Positions 27,158 to 36,280 of a stretch of DNA of 64,000 nt are shown here, piece after piece (positions within the stretch are counted from its first letter, which is position 1; the number at the start of each line of letters is the position of its first letter). The stretch is from the NCBI RefSeq assembly GCF_036067295.1, contig NZ_CP107954.1, positions 3,162,001 through 3,226,000 of the forward strand. Reading direction: 5' to 3'. The notes under the pieces were generated by a model that had not been told where the DNA came from, searched no databases, and worked only from the letters and a program-made list of their open reading frames with translations. A program made the position numbers and the translations under genes. The DNA is from Kribbella sp. NBC_00382. GTDB taxonomy: Bacteria; Actinomycetota; Actinomycetes; Propionibacteriales; Kribbellaceae.

Positions 27158-27462
27158 AGCTCTGGCTGTCCGTCCTCGCCGTGACCGTGATCAGCTGGCT
27201 GATGAAGGCCAGCGCCCCACTCATCATCGGCCACCACAAACTCCCACCGAGCGTGATCAGAATGACCGCCCTGACCGCTCCGGTCCTGCTGGCCGGCTTG
27301 ATCGTCACCGAGCTGGGTGGCGAACACTGGCAGGCCCTGGACTGGACGAAGGTCGTCGGCACCGCCACGGCCGGCGGACTGTGCCTGGCCAAAGTACCGA
27401 TGCTGCTGGCAGTTGCCGGTGGCATCGTCATCACCGCGGTGATCAGGCTGAGCCTGCGGTAG
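27154..27462 (+). CDS. azlD: AzlD-type branched-chain amino-acid exporter, small subunit
   Basis: 102 aa with about four membrane segments (WLSVLAVTVISWLMKA; MTALTAPVLLAGLIV; LAKVPMLLAVAGGIVITAVI), the size and pattern of AzlD. Works with the AzlC protein encoded just upstream (ATGA overlap). Its last 20 bp overlap the end of the convergent phosphoesterase gene. Confidence 0.92.
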   Translation: MKLWLSVLAVTVISWLMKASAPLIIGHHKLPPSVIRMTALTAPVLLAGLIVTELGGEHWQALDWTKVVGTATAGGLCLAKVPMLLAVAGGIVITAVIRLSLR

Positions 27463-27946
27463 CCGCCATCTCCTCGATGGTCAGCCCGCTCAGGATCGAG
27501 CGCGGCTCGGCCACCGTCAGATCCAGCGAGGGATCAGCGGCCTCGTCGCGCACCTTCACCAGCAGCCAGTCACCATCACGCCCGGTCCGCGTGAACGCCC
27601 ACGAACCGGTCAACTTCACGCCCTGCAAGGCAAAACGGAAATGCCCGCGCTCGATCGCCAGCGCCGGCTTGACCAGTTTGCGTTCCTTGTCCCGCGTCTG
27701 GTTCTGATAGTCACCGGCATCCCAGACGATGACCGCGCCACTGCCGTACCGGGCACCTTCGTGCACACCCTCGTACGTCGCGTACTCCATCGCGTGATCA
27801 TCGGTCGGCACCGCCAACCTCTTCACCACGGGATCGAGCGAAGGCCCGCGCGGCACCGCCCACGACTTCAGCACGCCGTCGACTTCCAGCCGTACGTCGT
27901 AGTGCATCCGCCGCGCATCATGCTGCTGGACCACAAAGACAGGCAT
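27443..27946 (-). CDS. Stand-alone LigD-type 3'-phosphoesterase domain protein
   Basis: 167 aa. VFVVQQHDARRMHYDVRLEV, LKSWAVPRGPSLDP, DHAMEYATYEGVHEGARYG and GSWAFTRTGRDGDWLLVK are the signature blocks of the PE domain of DNA ligase D, with the active-site His and Asp residues present. In LigD this domain trims 3'-ribonucleotides or phosphates during non-homologous end joining. Here no ligase or polymerase domain is attached and no ku gene is near, so it acts alone or with LigD encoded elsewhere. Start ATG 27946. Confidence 0.9.
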   Translation of the reverse strand: MPVFVVQQHDARRMHYDVRLEVDGVLKSWAVPRGPSLDPVVKRLAVPTDDHAMEYATYEGVHEGARYGSGAVIVWDAGDYQNQTRDKERKLVKPALAIERGHFRFALQGVKLTGSWAFTRTGRDGDWLLVKVRDEAADPSLDLTVAEPRSILSGLTIEEMAATAGSA

Positions 27947-28033
27947 GAACCGGCCCTCCGCTAGTGGTCCGCCGCGCAGACAAGTCTACGGCGGACCACC
28001 GCGGGGAGGGCGCTACCAGGTCTGACGGGAGGG

Positions 28034-28846
28034 TCAGGCGGCGGCAGCGGCGGGAGGCTCGATCTGGTCGCGGAGGCGATCCAGGATGCCGCGCAACAGG
28101 CGGGAGACCTGCATCTGGCTGACGCCGATCTCGGCGCCGATGTCGGCCTGGGTGTGACCCTCGATGAAGCGCAGTTCGAGGATCTTGCGTTCGCGCGGGT
28201 TGAGGTCGTTCAGCACCGGCTCGAGCATGGCGACCGCTTCGGTCCGCTCGAAGGCGCTGTCCTCCTCGTCCGCGATCGTGTCGCCCAGGCTCGCCGTCGA
28301 CTCACCGTCGAGCGGGCGGTCCAGGGACAGTACGGAGAAACAACCGTCGGCAGCGAGCGCCGCCTCGACCTCGGCGACCGTGGTGCCGAGTCGCTCGGCC
28401 AGCTCCTCCAGGGTGGGGTCACGCTGCAGGTCCTGCACCAGCTGCGGTCGCACGGAGGCGATCGAGCCCTGCAGTTCCTGCAGTCTGCGGGGGATCCGCA
28501 CGGTCCAGGAACAGTCCCGGAAGTAGCGCTTCACCTCACCGCGGATGGTCGGTACGGCGTAGGCGAGGAACGGCGTCTCGGTGTCGGGACGGTAGCTGCG
28601 GGCGGCCTTCACCAGCCCCAGGTACGCGACCTGGTCGAGATCGTCGGATTCGACGCCCCGGCCGCGGAAACGGCCGGCGATGCTGTGGGCGATTCCGAGA
28701 TTCAACTCGATGGCTTCGTCCAGCAGGAGCTGCCGGACTGCTTCGTCGGTGGACTGCGCGCGCCGGGTGAGAAGGTCCCGGGTGGTCAGATCGCGCTGCT
28801 GCTTCGGATCGCTGTGCTTCTTCGGTTCGGCAAGTACGGTAACCAT
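28034..28846 (-). CDS. SigB/SigF-type (group 3) RNA polymerase sigma factor
   Basis: 270 aa. Region 2: NLGIAHSIAGRFRGRGVES, DDLDQVAYLGLVKAARSY, TPFLAYAVPTIRGEVKRYFR; region 3 around residues 125-180 (DPTLEELAERLGTTVAEVEA); region 4: ERKILELRFIEGHTQADIGAEIGVSQMQVSRLL. The RDCSWTVRIPRRLQEL link is typical of the stress/sporulation group controlled by partner-switching anti-sigma factors. Candidate controllers in this window are the STAS/HATPase proteins at 9492-14400, though not adjacent. A minus-strand GGGTAG lies at about 28922-28927, resembling the -10 of this sigma class, but the matching GTTT -35 is absent at standard spacing. Confidence 0.94.
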   Translation of the reverse strand: MVTVLAEPKKHSDPKQQRDLTTRDLLTRRAQSTDEAVRQLLLDEAIELNLGIAHSIAGRFRGRGVESDDLDQVAYLGLVKAARSYRPDTETPFLAYAVPTIRGEVKRYFRDCSWTVRIPRRLQELQGSIASVRPQLVQDLQRDPTLEELAERLGTTVAEVEAALAADGCFSVLSLDRPLDGESTASLGDTIADEEDSAFERTEAVAMLEPVLNDLNPRERKILELRFIEGHTQADIGAEIGVSQMQVSRLLRGILDRLRDQIEPPAAAAA

Positions 28847-28990
28847 GATTCTTGACCTCGCGACTGTGAGTCACGGCGCGGCACATGTCTGGACCGCGGT
28901 CAATATCTGTGAAGTCATTCCTACCCCATGAATAGCAAAGTTATGCACCCGAGGGTCGAATTACACGAACTCGATGCCGTCCCTCAACGT

Positions 28991-29869
28991 TTAATCCAGG
29001 CTTCGCAACACGGCGAGCGCGGCGGCCGGAGTGCGTGGTGAGTCGCGCCAGCGGAGGGACCATCCGTACGGCGGTACGCCCGCCGCGAGTGGTCGGACCA
29101 CAACGCCGGGCGGAGCCGGAGTCGAGAGGAGGCCGAGCGCGACGCACTCGCCGGCCCGGACGAGTTCGGCGGCTGAATTGTTGCCGGCGGAGCTGTTGCT
29201 CGCGGGGTGACGGCGGGGCGCGAATCCCGCAGTACGGCAGCAAGCGATGACGAACTCGTTCCACTCCGGCGCGAGGTCGTCCTGCGGCAGGTAGTGCAGT
29301 TCGTCGGTCAGTTCCCGTACTGCGACAGGCTCCGACGCCGCGAGTGGGTGCCGCTCGGGGAGTGCCACCCCGAGAGCTTCGCGACGGATGATGCGCTGCA
29401 TGACTCCGTCGGGGCAGCGTGCCGTGGAGCCGCAGAGGGCCAGGTCGAGCTCGCCGGCGAGCAGGCGTTGCTGTTGCTCGCGGGTGCCGCGGCTGCTGAT
29501 CTCGAGCCGGAACGACGGCAGCCGATCGCGCAGCCGGGCCAGCACCGCGCGAGGAGTGGCGAGATTGGTCTGCAGCATGTCGATCCGCAGGACCTGATCG
29601 CGCTCGGCGGCAGCGGTGGCGTCGACGACCCCGGACCTGATCGCCTCGAGCGCGCCGCGGGCGTGCGGGAGGAAGGCGTCACCGGCGGCGGTCAGCGTCA
29701 CGCCGCGTGGCGAGCGGTCGAACAGTTGCGCGCCGAGCTGGGTCTCGAGCCGGCGGATCTGGTTACTCAGAGCTGGTTGCGACACGTACAGCCGACGTGC
29801 CGCGGCGGTGAAATGCAGTTCCTCCGCCATCACCAGGAAGTACCGCACCAGCCGCAAATCGACGTCCAT
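28991..29869 (-). CDS. LysR-family transcriptional regulator
   Basis: 292 aa from the ATG at 29869 (MDVDLRLVRYFLVMAEELHF); earlier in-frame starts give a non-LysR head. Helix-turn-helix: TAAARRLYVSQPALSNQIRRLE, followed by the LysR_substrate domain (LRIDMLQTNLATPRAVLARL; GELDLALCGSTARC; ERHPLAASEPVAV). Binds DNA as a tetramer and responds to a small ligand. Targets are not evident: the neighbours are the sigma-factor gene downstream and an envelope-stress operon transcribed the same way. Confidence 0.92.
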   Translation of the reverse strand: MDVDLRLVRYFLVMAEELHFTAAARRLYVSQPALSNQIRRLETQLGAQLFDRSPRGVTLTAAGDAFLPHARGALEAIRSGVVDATAAAERDQVLRIDMLQTNLATPRAVLARLRDRLPSFRLEISSRGTREQQQRLLAGELDLALCGSTARCPDGVMQRIIRREALGVALPERHPLAASEPVAVRELTDELHYLPQDDLAPEWNEFVIACCRTAGFAPRRHPASNSSAGNNSAAELVRAGECVALGLLSTPAPPGVVVRPLAAGVPPYGWSLRWRDSPRTPAAALAVLRSLD

Positions 29870-30149
29870 GCCTGTCGGAACCTTCTCCACCCTCGACGTC
29901 CGGAAGGCTGCGACGGTAGTGCTACCGACCGTCACCCGTCGAGGGCTCGGGGCGGAGAACACGAATCCCTTACACAGAACGAAGAATCTGTCGGCCATTT
30001 GCCCGACAGTGGCTGCGGTGAGTGAGCAGCCCGGGCATGGTGCGGCCCCGGCGCTGTCTGCTCAACGCCGGGGCCCATGGCAACCGTGTCTTGCTGTCTT
30101 CCAGTGCCCTTCAACTGTGTTCTCAATCGAGGCGCCGGTCACATCCCGG
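29870..30149. other. Intergenic region between lysR and the DUF4235 operon
   Basis: About 280 bases without a gene. It holds a terminator-like hairpin (annotated separately) and a smaller 7-bp inverted repeat ctgtcgg/ccgacag at 29988-30009, which is in the promoter region of the LysR gene and could be a regulator site. Confidence 0.5.
30044..30075 (-). terminator. Terminator-like hairpin after the DUF4235 operon
   Basis: Perfect 10-bp arms ggccccggcg / cgccggggcc with a 12-nt loop, 74 bp past the stop codon of the DUF4235 gene. GC-rich stem without U-tract. Confidence 0.6.
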
Positions 30150-30422
30150 TCAGTTCCCGGGCCATTCCCCGGTCCAGCGCTCGAAAGCTTTCGCGCCACC
30201 TCGATCGATGGCGGCCTTCACTACGGCGTACACCGCGCCCTGCAGTGCGGCGGCGAGCAGGACCTCTCGCCACGGGTACTCGGACTGCAGTGCGTCGGGA
30301 GCGTCGTCCTTGTCGCTGATCCGCCGCCAGACCTGCTTGAAGACGGCGCCGGCGACCAGCCCGCCCGCGATGCCCGAGAGCAACCCGAACGGACGGTAGG
30401 CGATCTTGACCGCTTTACTCAC
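30150..30422 (-). CDS. DUF4235 small membrane protein
   Basis: 90 aa from a GTG at 30422 that overlaps the DUF3618 stop (GTGA). Pattern FGLLSGIAGGLVAGAVFKQV, then a polar loop with SDKDDAPDAL, then WREVLLAAALQGAVYAVVKA: two membrane helices, as in DUF4235. Third gene of a three-gene operon with Holin-X and DUF3618 proteins, a set often found together in actinobacteria; role probably in envelope or stress physiology but unproven. Confidence 0.88.
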   Translation of the reverse strand: MSKAVKIAYRPFGLLSGIAGGLVAGAVFKQVWRRISDKDDAPDALQSEYPWREVLLAAALQGAVYAVVKAAIDRGGAKAFERWTGEWPGN

Positions 30423-30757
30423 CGGCCCCGCCCCACGATCCACGCCGCCGCACCCACACCCAACGCCACAGCACCCCCGACGGCAGCAGCCGCCTTCGGG
30501 TGCTCCCGCGCAGTCGCCGGCATCCCCTTGGCGCGGGCCGGCAGGTTGCGGGCGCCGTCCTTGGCGCGCTCGCCCGCTGTACCGGCTGCTTGGACGGCAC
30601 GTTGGCCGGCGCTCGCCGCCGACTCCTTGATGCGGCGGGGGACGTTGAGTTGGCGGGTCAACTCCTGGACCGTGTCGGCCAGGTGCTGACGGGTCAGCTC
30701 CAGGTCGGCCCGCAATGCTTCGGTCTCGGTCATCTGGGTGTTCTTGGTGGTGGTCAT
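30419..30757 (-). CDS. DUF3618 protein
   Basis: 112 aa. N-terminal helix MTETEALRADLELTRQHLAD-TVQELTRQLNVP is the DUF3618 signature (ELTR/DTV-x-L), followed by an Ala/Gly/Lys-rich amphipathic stretch and one C-terminal membrane helix (AVALGVGAAAWIVG). Start overlaps the Holin-X stop by 4 bp. Function unknown; the family is a membrane-tethered helical protein partner of Holin-X-type proteins. Confidence 0.88.
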   Translation of the reverse strand: MTTTKNTQMTETEALRADLELTRQHLADTVQELTRQLNVPRRIKESAASAGQRAVQAAGTAGERAKDGARNLPARAKGMPATAREHPKAAAAVGGAVALGVGAAAWIVGRGR

Positions 30758-31188
30758 GCGCTGACCTTCCCTTCCGGCTGGTGGCCCTTGAGAGCCTCGA
30801 GGTCCTGGTGGACGCCTTCGACGGCGTGTTCCGGCAGGGGCGGAGTCGCCTGGCTGACATGCCGCTTGCCGAGCAACGCGGCGACGCCGGCGATCGCGAA
30901 CAGCACCAGCGCGACGATCAACGCCGACAACCAGGCCGGTACCGCGGTCGCGAGACCGAGGATGGCCGCGGCGACCAGCGCGCCGACGCCGTACACGGCG
31001 ACCGTTCCGGCGCCACCGAACAAGCCGATGCCGATCCCGGCCTCCTTGCCCTTGTCCTTGAGCTCGGCCGTGGCCAGCTGCAGCTCGTCGCGAACCAGCC
31101 GGCTCACGTCGTTGCTGAGCTGAGCGACCAGAGCACCGACATGCTGCTCCTGATGGTCCTCATGGATGGTTTCCGGGTGCGTGGTCAT
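30754..31188 (-). CDS. Actinobacterial Holin-X family membrane protein
   Basis: 144 aa from the ATG at 31188 (MTTHPETIHED). An amphipathic helix, ALVAQLSNDVSRLVRDEL...TAELKDKGKEAG, precedes two long hydrophobic helices (GAGTVAVYGVGALVAAAIL; SALIVALVLFAIAGVAALL), the layout of the phage-holin-like Holin-X family. Despite the name these are chromosomal membrane proteins with no lysin nearby. First gene of the operon with DUF3618 and DUF4235. Confidence 0.9.
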   Translation of the reverse strand: MTTHPETIHEDHQEQHVGALVAQLSNDVSRLVRDELQLATAELKDKGKEAGIGIGLFGGAGTVAVYGVGALVAAAILGLATAVPAWLSALIVALVLFAIAGVAALLGKRHVSQATPPLPEHAVEGVHQDLEALKGHQPEGKVSA

Positions 31189-31303
31189 GCCGGCCCGGTA
31201 CCCACGGTCCGTGACGATAAGCAACCGGACCGGTAGCGGCCAGAAGATGACCGCTACCGGCGATACGTTTTCCCAGTCATCAACAAGCGGGAGGGAAACT
31301 CAG

Positions 31304-31675
31304 ATGGACTGGAAGCTGGAGCTGGTCTCGGTACCGGTGTCGGACGTGGACCGGGCCAAGGCGTTCTACACCGAGAAGATCGGCTTCAACGCCGACCACG
31401 ACCATCAGGTCAGCGACGAGCTGCGGTTCGTTCAGCTGACCCCGCCGGGGTCGGCGTGCTCGATCGCGTTCGGCACCGGGATGCCGCAGGCCGAGCCGGG
31501 CTCCGTTCGCGGTCTGCAGATCGTGGTCACCGATGTCGCCGCCGCCCGGGAGGAACTGGCCGGCCGCGGCGTGGAGGTCAGCGAGGTGCAGGAGTTCCCG
31601 TGGGGGAACTTCGTCTTCTTCGACGACCCCGACGGCAACGGCTGGGCGCTGCAGCAGCTGCCCGCCTGGCGCTGA
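31304..31675 (+). CDS. VOC-superfamily (glyoxalase/bleomycin-resistance-like) protein
   Basis: 123 aa; start ATG at 31304 with GGAGGG upstream. Two βαβββ modules: LELVSVPVSDVDRAKAFYTE and GLQIVVTDVAAAREELAGRG, ending NFVFFDDPDGNGWALQQLP with the late acidic metal-ligand region. Such single-subunit VOC proteins bind small molecules or act as metal-dependent isomerases/lyases; substrate unknown. Stands alone, divergent from the Holin-X operon. Confidence 0.9.
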   Translation: MDWKLELVSVPVSDVDRAKAFYTEKIGFNADHDHQVSDELRFVQLTPPGSACSIAFGTGMPQAEPGSVRGLQIVVTDVAAAREELAGRGVEVSEVQEFPWGNFVFFDDPDGNGWALQQLPAWR

Positions 31676-31699
31676 CCGGGCGGCGGGCGGGTTTAGGGA

Positions 31700-31767
31700 C
31701 GGACAGTTCGAAAAGTCCTTACCTGGTTGGGAATGAACGCCGGGTTTCCGGTGTTCGGACAGTTCGA
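31700..31767. promoter_or_regulatory. Pair of 12-bp direct repeats in an upstream region
   Basis: cggacagttcga occurs at 31700-31711 and again at 31756-31767, 56 bp apart, in the noncoding region before the small protein gene at 31873. Could be a regulator-binding pair. The rest of 31676-31872 contains no gene. Confidence 0.4.
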
Positions 31768-31872
31768 GTTACCGCTGGGTTCACGGTGGTGACCGGTTGT
31801 AAGGTGGCCTTTGGTTGAGCAGCCAGCCGGCGTTGGATGCGTCGACGACTGCGGTCCCTGCCGAGGACGACT

Positions 31873-32127
31873 ATGACCGATCTGCATCACCACCCCATCC
31901 CTGCTGTACGACGCCGCAAAACCGTCTCCGCCCCTGTTCAGAAGTCTGGTGCCATGTCTGTTACCACCCCGGTGCGTCCCACGAACGCGCGGCCGGAGTC
32001 CGTCCAGGTGAAACTGGGCGGCCGCTGGATCGCCGGCCAGGCGCTGGCCCAGCGCAGCGGCGAAGTGCTGGTCAGCCACCACGGCCACTTGGTCTGGGTG
32101 GACCAGCAGTCCATCCGCAAGCCTTAA
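31873..32127 (+). CDS. Small basic protein of unknown function
   Basis: 84 aa from ATG 31873 with GAGGA 5 bp upstream; a second ATG at 31954 is possible. The N-terminal 25 residues are His/Arg-rich (MTDLHHHPIP), and the C-terminal part looks like one small β-rich domain (VQVKLGGRWIAGQALAQRSG; VLVSHHGHLVWVDQQSIR). No family recognised. Its stop abuts the last codon of a convergent decayed gene. Confidence 0.6.
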   Translation: MTDLHHHPIPAVRRRKTVSAPVQKSGAMSVTTPVRPTNARPESVQVKLGGRWIAGQALAQRSGEVLVSHHGHLVWVDQQSIRKP

Positions 32128-32417
32128 CTACAAGGCAGTAGTTCGACCCACCAGGTCGCCGATCGCGACGGCAGCCTCGGCTCCGGTCGGGGTGAACCGG
32201 TTCTTGGTCAGCGCGAAGCTGACCCCGGTGGCGGTGTCGCCCCACGCTGCGCTGCCACCCGTCCCGGGACCGGCTGCCCGGTCGCGAGGTCGGCTACGCC
32301 CGCTACGGCGTCGACGATCAGCTCGCCCTTCCGGTAGACCGCGACCTGGAGCCCGGTCTCGGTTCCTGAGGCGACCAGGTCGTCCAGGTTCTGCTGTACC
32401 AGCTGCTGAAGGTCCAT
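32128..32417 (-). pseudogene. Decayed serine hydrolase (beta-lactamase/EstB type), internal deletion
   Basis: The first ~45 codons from the ATG at 32417 read as the head of a beta-lactamase-family serine hydrolase (LQQLVQQNLDDLVASGTETG; VAVYRKGELIVDAVAGVADL). The tail of the same family follows in another frame, down to TAG at 32128: GTGGSAAWGDTATGVSFALT then KNRFTPTGAEAA. The whole middle (~280 codons with the SxxK nucleophile and YxN motif) is missing. So this is a deletion plus frameshift remnant, not a functional gene. Confidence 0.75.
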
Positions 32418-32527
32418 GTACCGAGGTCGGATCGGTCCGGAAGTTCTCGACATGGTTTTCTCACAGCGGTGTTAGAGACGCGTTAGAGGCGCCTGGTGGG
32501 GGGCCTGTCGGTCGTTAGGTTCTTCGC

Positions 32528-34459
32528 GTGAACAGGCCACAGACCGAGCATGGGCCGTTGGCCACCTGGTTGTTGCACGACCGGCCGCATGGACATGCCG
32601 GACCACATCGACCAGCGCCGCACCCGACCCATCCGTGGTGGAAGGTGATGTGCCTGACGGGGGTCGACTACTTCTCGACGCTCGGCTACCAGCCTGCGAT
32701 CGCGGCGGCGGCCGTCGGCCTGCTGTCGCCGTTGGCCACCCTGGTACTTGTCCTGCTGACCCTGCTCGGAGCGCTGCCCGTGTATCGCCGGGTGGCGGTC
32801 GAGAGCCCGCACGGCGAGGGGTCGATCGCCATGCTGGACCGGCTGCTCGGCCGGTGGAAGGGCAAGTTCGTCATCCTCGTCCTGCTCGGCTTCATGGCCA
32901 CCGACTTCATCATCACGATGACACTGTCGGCCGCCGACGCCACCGCGCACCTGGTCGAGAACCCGTACGTACCGCACTGGCTGGACGGCAAGGAAGTCAT
33001 CATCACGCTGGTGCTGCTGGCCCTGCTCGCCGGCGTCTTCCTGCGCGGCTTCGGCGAGGCGATCGGTATCGCCGTCGTGCTGGTGGTGGTGTACCTCGGC
33101 CTCAATCTCGTTGTCGTCGGCAACGCGTTGTGGAACGTCATCGCCGCGCCCGAACTCGTGACGAACTGGCGCAACATGCTCACCACCGAGCACTCCAACA
33201 TTTGGGTGATGATCGGCATCTCGCTCGTCGTCTTCCCCAAGCTCGCGCTCGGCCTGTCCGGGTTCGAGACCGGCGTCGCGGTGATGCCGCAGGTCCAGGG
33301 CAGCCCGGACGACGACCCGGCCGAGCCGGCGGTCCGGATCCGCAACGCCCGCAAGCTGCTCACCACGGCCGCCCTGATCATGAGCGGTTTCCTGATCGTC
33401 AGCAGCTTCACCACCACGATCCTGATCCCGGCCGACGAGTTCAAGGACGGCGGTCAGGCGTCCGGCCGGGCGCTCGCGTTCCTCGCCCACGAGCACCTCG
33501 GCAACATCTTCGGGACCGTGTACGACGTCAGCACGATCCTGATCCTCTGGTTCGCCGGCGCCTCCGCGATGGCGGGGTTGCTGAACATCGTGCCGCGGTA
33601 CCTGCCGCGGTACGGGATGGTCCCGGACTGGGCCCGGGCGACCCGGCCGCTGGTCATCGTCTTCGCGCTGATCGCCTTCGTCATCACGCTGCTCTTCCGC
33701 GCGGATGTGAACGCCCAGGGTGGGGCGTACGCGACCGGCGTACTGGTGCTGATCCTGTCCGCGTCGATCGCGGTGACGCTGTCGTCGCGCCGGCGCGGCC
33801 GCAAGGGCGCGACGATCGGCTTCGGCGTGGTCAGCCTGGTCTTCCTCTACACCGCGATCGCGAACATCATCGAGCGGCCGGACGGCGTCCAGATCGCGTC
33901 CTTCTTCATCCTCGCGATCATCGTCACCTCGCTGATCTCCCGCGCTACCCGGTCGACCGAGCTGCGCGCGACCGACATCCGCTTCGACGACGAGGCACGC
34001 CGGATCCTCGGCGAGGCGGCCGCCCGGGGCGACATCCGGATCATCGCCAACGAGCCGGACGCGCGCGACGAAGCGGAGTACCAGGAGAAGGAGGACGAGC
34101 AGCGCGAGGTGAGCAACCTGCCCGACGGGCTGCCGGTCGTCTTCCTCGAGGTGATGCTGACCGACGCGTCGCAGTTCGAGTCCGAGCTGGACGTCCGCGG
34201 CGAGGAGCGGCACGGCTACCGGATCCTGCAGGTGGACAGCCCGAGCGTGCCGAACGCGATCGCCGCGCTGTTGCTGGAGATCCGCGACGAGTTCGGCGTG
34301 ATGCCGCACATCTACTTCGCCTGGGCGGAGGGCAATCCGTTCTACTTCCTCTTCCGGTACCTGATCTCCGGTGAGGGTGACGTCCCACCGGTCACCCGGG
34401 AGGTACTCCGCCGGGCCGAGCCGGACCGGTCGAACCGTCCTTGGGTACACGTCGGCTGA
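32528..34459 (+). CDS. APC-superfamily permease with C-terminal cytoplasmic domain
   Basis: 643 aa from GTG 32528. An N-terminal His/Pro-rich head precedes ~12 membrane segments beginning [20 protein letters not shown] (APC first-helix motif) with [20 protein letters not shown] and [18 protein letters not shown]. After residue ~480 comes a soluble domain ([40 protein letters not shown]). This is a conserved actinobacterial family annotated as amino-acid or potassium-type permease; I cannot name the substrate. Its 3' end overlaps the convergent regulator gene by 68 bp. Confidence 0.88.
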   Translation: MNRPQTEHGPLATWLLHDRPHGHAGPHRPAPHPTHPWWKVMCLTGVDYFSTLGYQPAIAAAAVGLLSPLATLVLVLLTLLGALPVYRRVAVESPHGEGSIAMLDRLLGRWKGKFVILVLLGFMATDFIITMTLSAADATAHLVENPYVPHWLDGKEVIITLVLLALLAGVFLRGFGEAIGIAVVLVVVYLGLNLVVVGNALWNVIAAPELVTNWRNMLTTEHSNIWVMIGISLVVFPKLALGLSGFETGVAVMPQVQGSPDDDPAEPAVRIRNARKLLTTAALIMSGFLIVSSFTTTILIPADEFKDGGQASGRALAFLAHEHLGNIFGTVYDVSTILILWFAGASAMAGLLNIVPRYLPRYGMVPDWARATRPLVIVFALIAFVITLLFRADVNAQGGAYATGVLVLILSASIAVTLSSRRRGRKGATIGFGVVSLVFLYTAIANIIERPDGVQIASFFILAIIVTSLISRATRSTELRATDIRFDDEARRILGEAAARGDIRIIANEPDARDEAEYQEKEDEQREVSNLPDGLPVVFLEVMLTDASQFESELDVRGEERHGYRILQVDSPSVPNAIAALLLEIRDEFGVMPHIYFAWAEGNPFYFLFRYLISGEGDVPPVTREVLRRAEPDRSNRPWVHVG

Positions 34460-36200
34460 GCTCTTCCAGGTACTGGTCGATGGGCCCGAGATTGACCAGG
34501 CCGCTGCCTGCGGCCAATTGACCGGCTGCAGGAGCCAGTACTTCCAAAGCCCGGCGCATGGCCTGTTGGTCGTCTTGCTCCAGGGCGGCCTTGGCTCTCA
34601 GACACCAGCGGGCCTCTAGGAGGAGGTCTGCGGCGGGCTCTTCTGTCGTGGGGGTCTGTTGTGCCAGGGCTAGCAGGTTGTCTGCAAGCATGCCGGGCAT
34701 GCCTGCGTTCTGGAGGAGGGCTGCGGCCTCGCGGTACGCCGTTTCGTCGCCTGACCGCATTGCTCGGTACCAGGTGGTGAAGACGGCTACTAGCGGCAGC
34801 TCTCGCTTGGCGGCCAGGTCATCGGCGGCTGCTGCGTGGGCGTCGGCAGTGGTGAAGTCATTGAGGGCGCTGCGGGCTTGTACGCGGATGAGGTGGCCCA
34901 GTACTTCGTACGTGGTCAGGTCGTGGCGGCTGGCCAGCGTGATCAGCTCGGCGCCGATCTGGTCGCGTTCCGGGGCTAGACCGGCTCGGTAGAAGGTCTG
35001 CATGAACAGGCCGTTGAGGGCGAAGGCCAGTAGGGCTGGGTCTTCCAGCTGCCTGGCGAGCTCCACTGCCTCTTCGGCTGCCGCCAGTGCTCGGGTGCTG
35101 TTGCGGCCGCGGGATTCGATCGCCACCGTGGCCAGGAGGCGGGCTCGGGCTGCTGGCTGGGTTGTGGCTTCCAGGGTGCGCTCTGCGGCAGCGACGATTG
35201 CGTCGGCTTGCTGCTGGTCGTCGGAGCGCGTCCAGATCGCCGGTACGTCGTACAGGCCGATCACTCTGGCCGTCAGCGTCGGGTCGCCTAGCTCCTCGGC
35301 GGCGGTGATGGCGGCCAGTCTGTGTTCGCGGGCAGCCTGTAGACCGGTGCTGCCGGTCACTGCGAGGTTGCGGAGGAGTCCGACGGTTGACTCGAGCCGG
35401 GCGCGAGCAGTGGAGGCGACTGCTCGGTCGTAGGCGGCAGTGGCTTGGGCCCAGACCTGTCCTGCCGCTTGTGGAGTGAGGTGGTCGGCCTGGTTGAGGA
35501 TGTCCGTCTCGAGTTGCTGGAGCGCTGGGGTGGGGTCTACGCCGAGTTGCTCGATTAGGAGGGTCCGGGCGTTGCGTAGTACGGCTAGGGCGTCGCCCTG
35601 GCGGTCGGAGCGGTAGAGGGCTAGCGCTAGTAGACGCCAGGCGTCCTCGCGCCAGGGGTGCTCGGCTACATGTGCGTCTAGGGCCGGTACTGCTTCTTTT
35701 GCTAGGCCTAGGGCGAGTTGTGCTTCGGCCTGGCGTTCGATGGCGGTCAAGCGGAGCTCTGCGAGTTTGGAGCGCTCGGCGTGGGCCCAGGGGGCGTCGG
35801 CGAACTCCGCGTAGGCGGGGCCTCGCCACCAATTCAGTGCTTCTTGTAGCTCTTCCAGTGTTGGCTGGCGAGCCAGCACCTGCTCGAAACGCCAAGCGTC
35901 GACGTCTGTCGCCTTCAGGGCATAGCCGGGTCCTTCGGTGATGAGGAGCGTCGCCGGCGTGCGGGGTGGCCGGTCGGGTTCGAGGGCTCGTCTCAGGGCT
36001 GCGACGAAGGTACGGACTGCGCTGGTGGCGCCGTCCGGCGGGACTGTCCACAGGTCGGCGACGAGGGAGTCGACGGGGACGACGCGGCCGCGGGCGATGA
36101 GCAGGCGGGCGAGTACTGCGCGGTGGCGGGGGCCTTTGAGCGCGAGTTCTGCGCCGTCGCGCCAGGCCGTGACCGGTCCGAGTACGCCGAAAGCCACCAC
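34392..36200 (-). CDS. SARP/BTAD-family transcriptional regulator with TPR-like C-terminus
   Basis: 602 aa. Residues 1-95: OmpR-like winged helix ([54 protein letters not shown]). Residues ~100-240: bacterial transcriptional activator domain ([38 protein letters not shown]). The remaining ~360 residues are helical TPR-like repeats without an NB-ARC ATPase. SARPs activate promoters through direct repeats with 11-bp period; such repeats lie at 36219-36239 in the divergent promoter, so it likely controls itself and the neighbouring hydrolase. Overlaps the convergent permease gene by 68 bp. Confidence 0.9.
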   Translation of the reverse strand: MVAFGVLGPVTAWRDGAELALKGPRHRAVLARLLIARGRVVPVDSLVADLWTVPPDGATSAVRTFVAALRRALEPDRPPRTPATLLITEGPGYALKATDVDAWRFEQVLARQPTLEELQEALNWWRGPAYAEFADAPWAHAERSKLAELRLTAIERQAEAQLALGLAKEAVPALDAHVAEHPWREDAWRLLALALYRSDRQGDALAVLRNARTLLIEQLGVDPTPALQQLETDILNQADHLTPQAAGQVWAQATAAYDRAVASTARARLESTVGLLRNLAVTGSTGLQAAREHRLAAITAAEELGDPTLTARVIGLYDVPAIWTRSDDQQQADAIVAAAERTLEATTQPAARARLLATVAIESRGRNSTRALAAAEEAVELARQLEDPALLAFALNGLFMQTFYRAGLAPERDQIGAELITLASRHDLTTYEVLGHLIRVQARSALNDFTTADAHAAAADDLAAKRELPLVAVFTTWYRAMRSGDETAYREAAALLQNAGMPGMLADNLLALAQQTPTTEEPAADLLLEARWCLRAKAALEQDDQQAMRRALEVLAPAAGQLAAGSGLVNLGPIDQYLEELSRRVPKDGSTGPARPGGVPPG

Positions 36201-36218
36201 CTGGTCACCGTATAGCGC

Positions 36219-36239
36219 TGCTCATCGGATGCTCATCGG
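36219..36239. promoter_or_regulatory. Two 10-bp direct repeats at 11-bp spacing (candidate SARP site)
   Basis: tgctcatcgg occurs at 36219-36228 and 36230-36239, start-to-start 11 bp, i.e. one helical turn. SARP regulators bind heptamer direct repeats with that period. The site lies between the divergent SARP-type gene (start 36200) and the hydrolase gene (start 36281). Confidence 0.5.
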
Positions 36240-36280
36240 CGCGCGGCAGGCTTCGGGGTGTGTCAGACGAAAGGACGAAG

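Noticed and set aside
28900-28950. A self-recognised SigB/F promoter (GTTT-N15-GGGTA) before the sigma factor gene
   Set aside because: GGGTAG is present on the minus strand but no GTTT lies at the correct distance, so the element was not annotated.
30754-31188. A prophage lysis module because of the Holin-X protein
   Set aside because: No endolysin or phage structural genes nearby; Holin-X with DUF3618 and DUF4235 is a normal chromosomal actinobacterial set.
32483-34450. A 655-codon minus-strand open frame opposite the APC permease, and similar long antisense frames at 21872-23938, 41458-43074, 46489-47862, 48003-49520 and 59560-61050
   Set aside because: Their translations are Arg/Asp/Gln/His-rich without domain motifs and are the expected antisense shadow of high-GC coding genes, each of which has clear family motifs.
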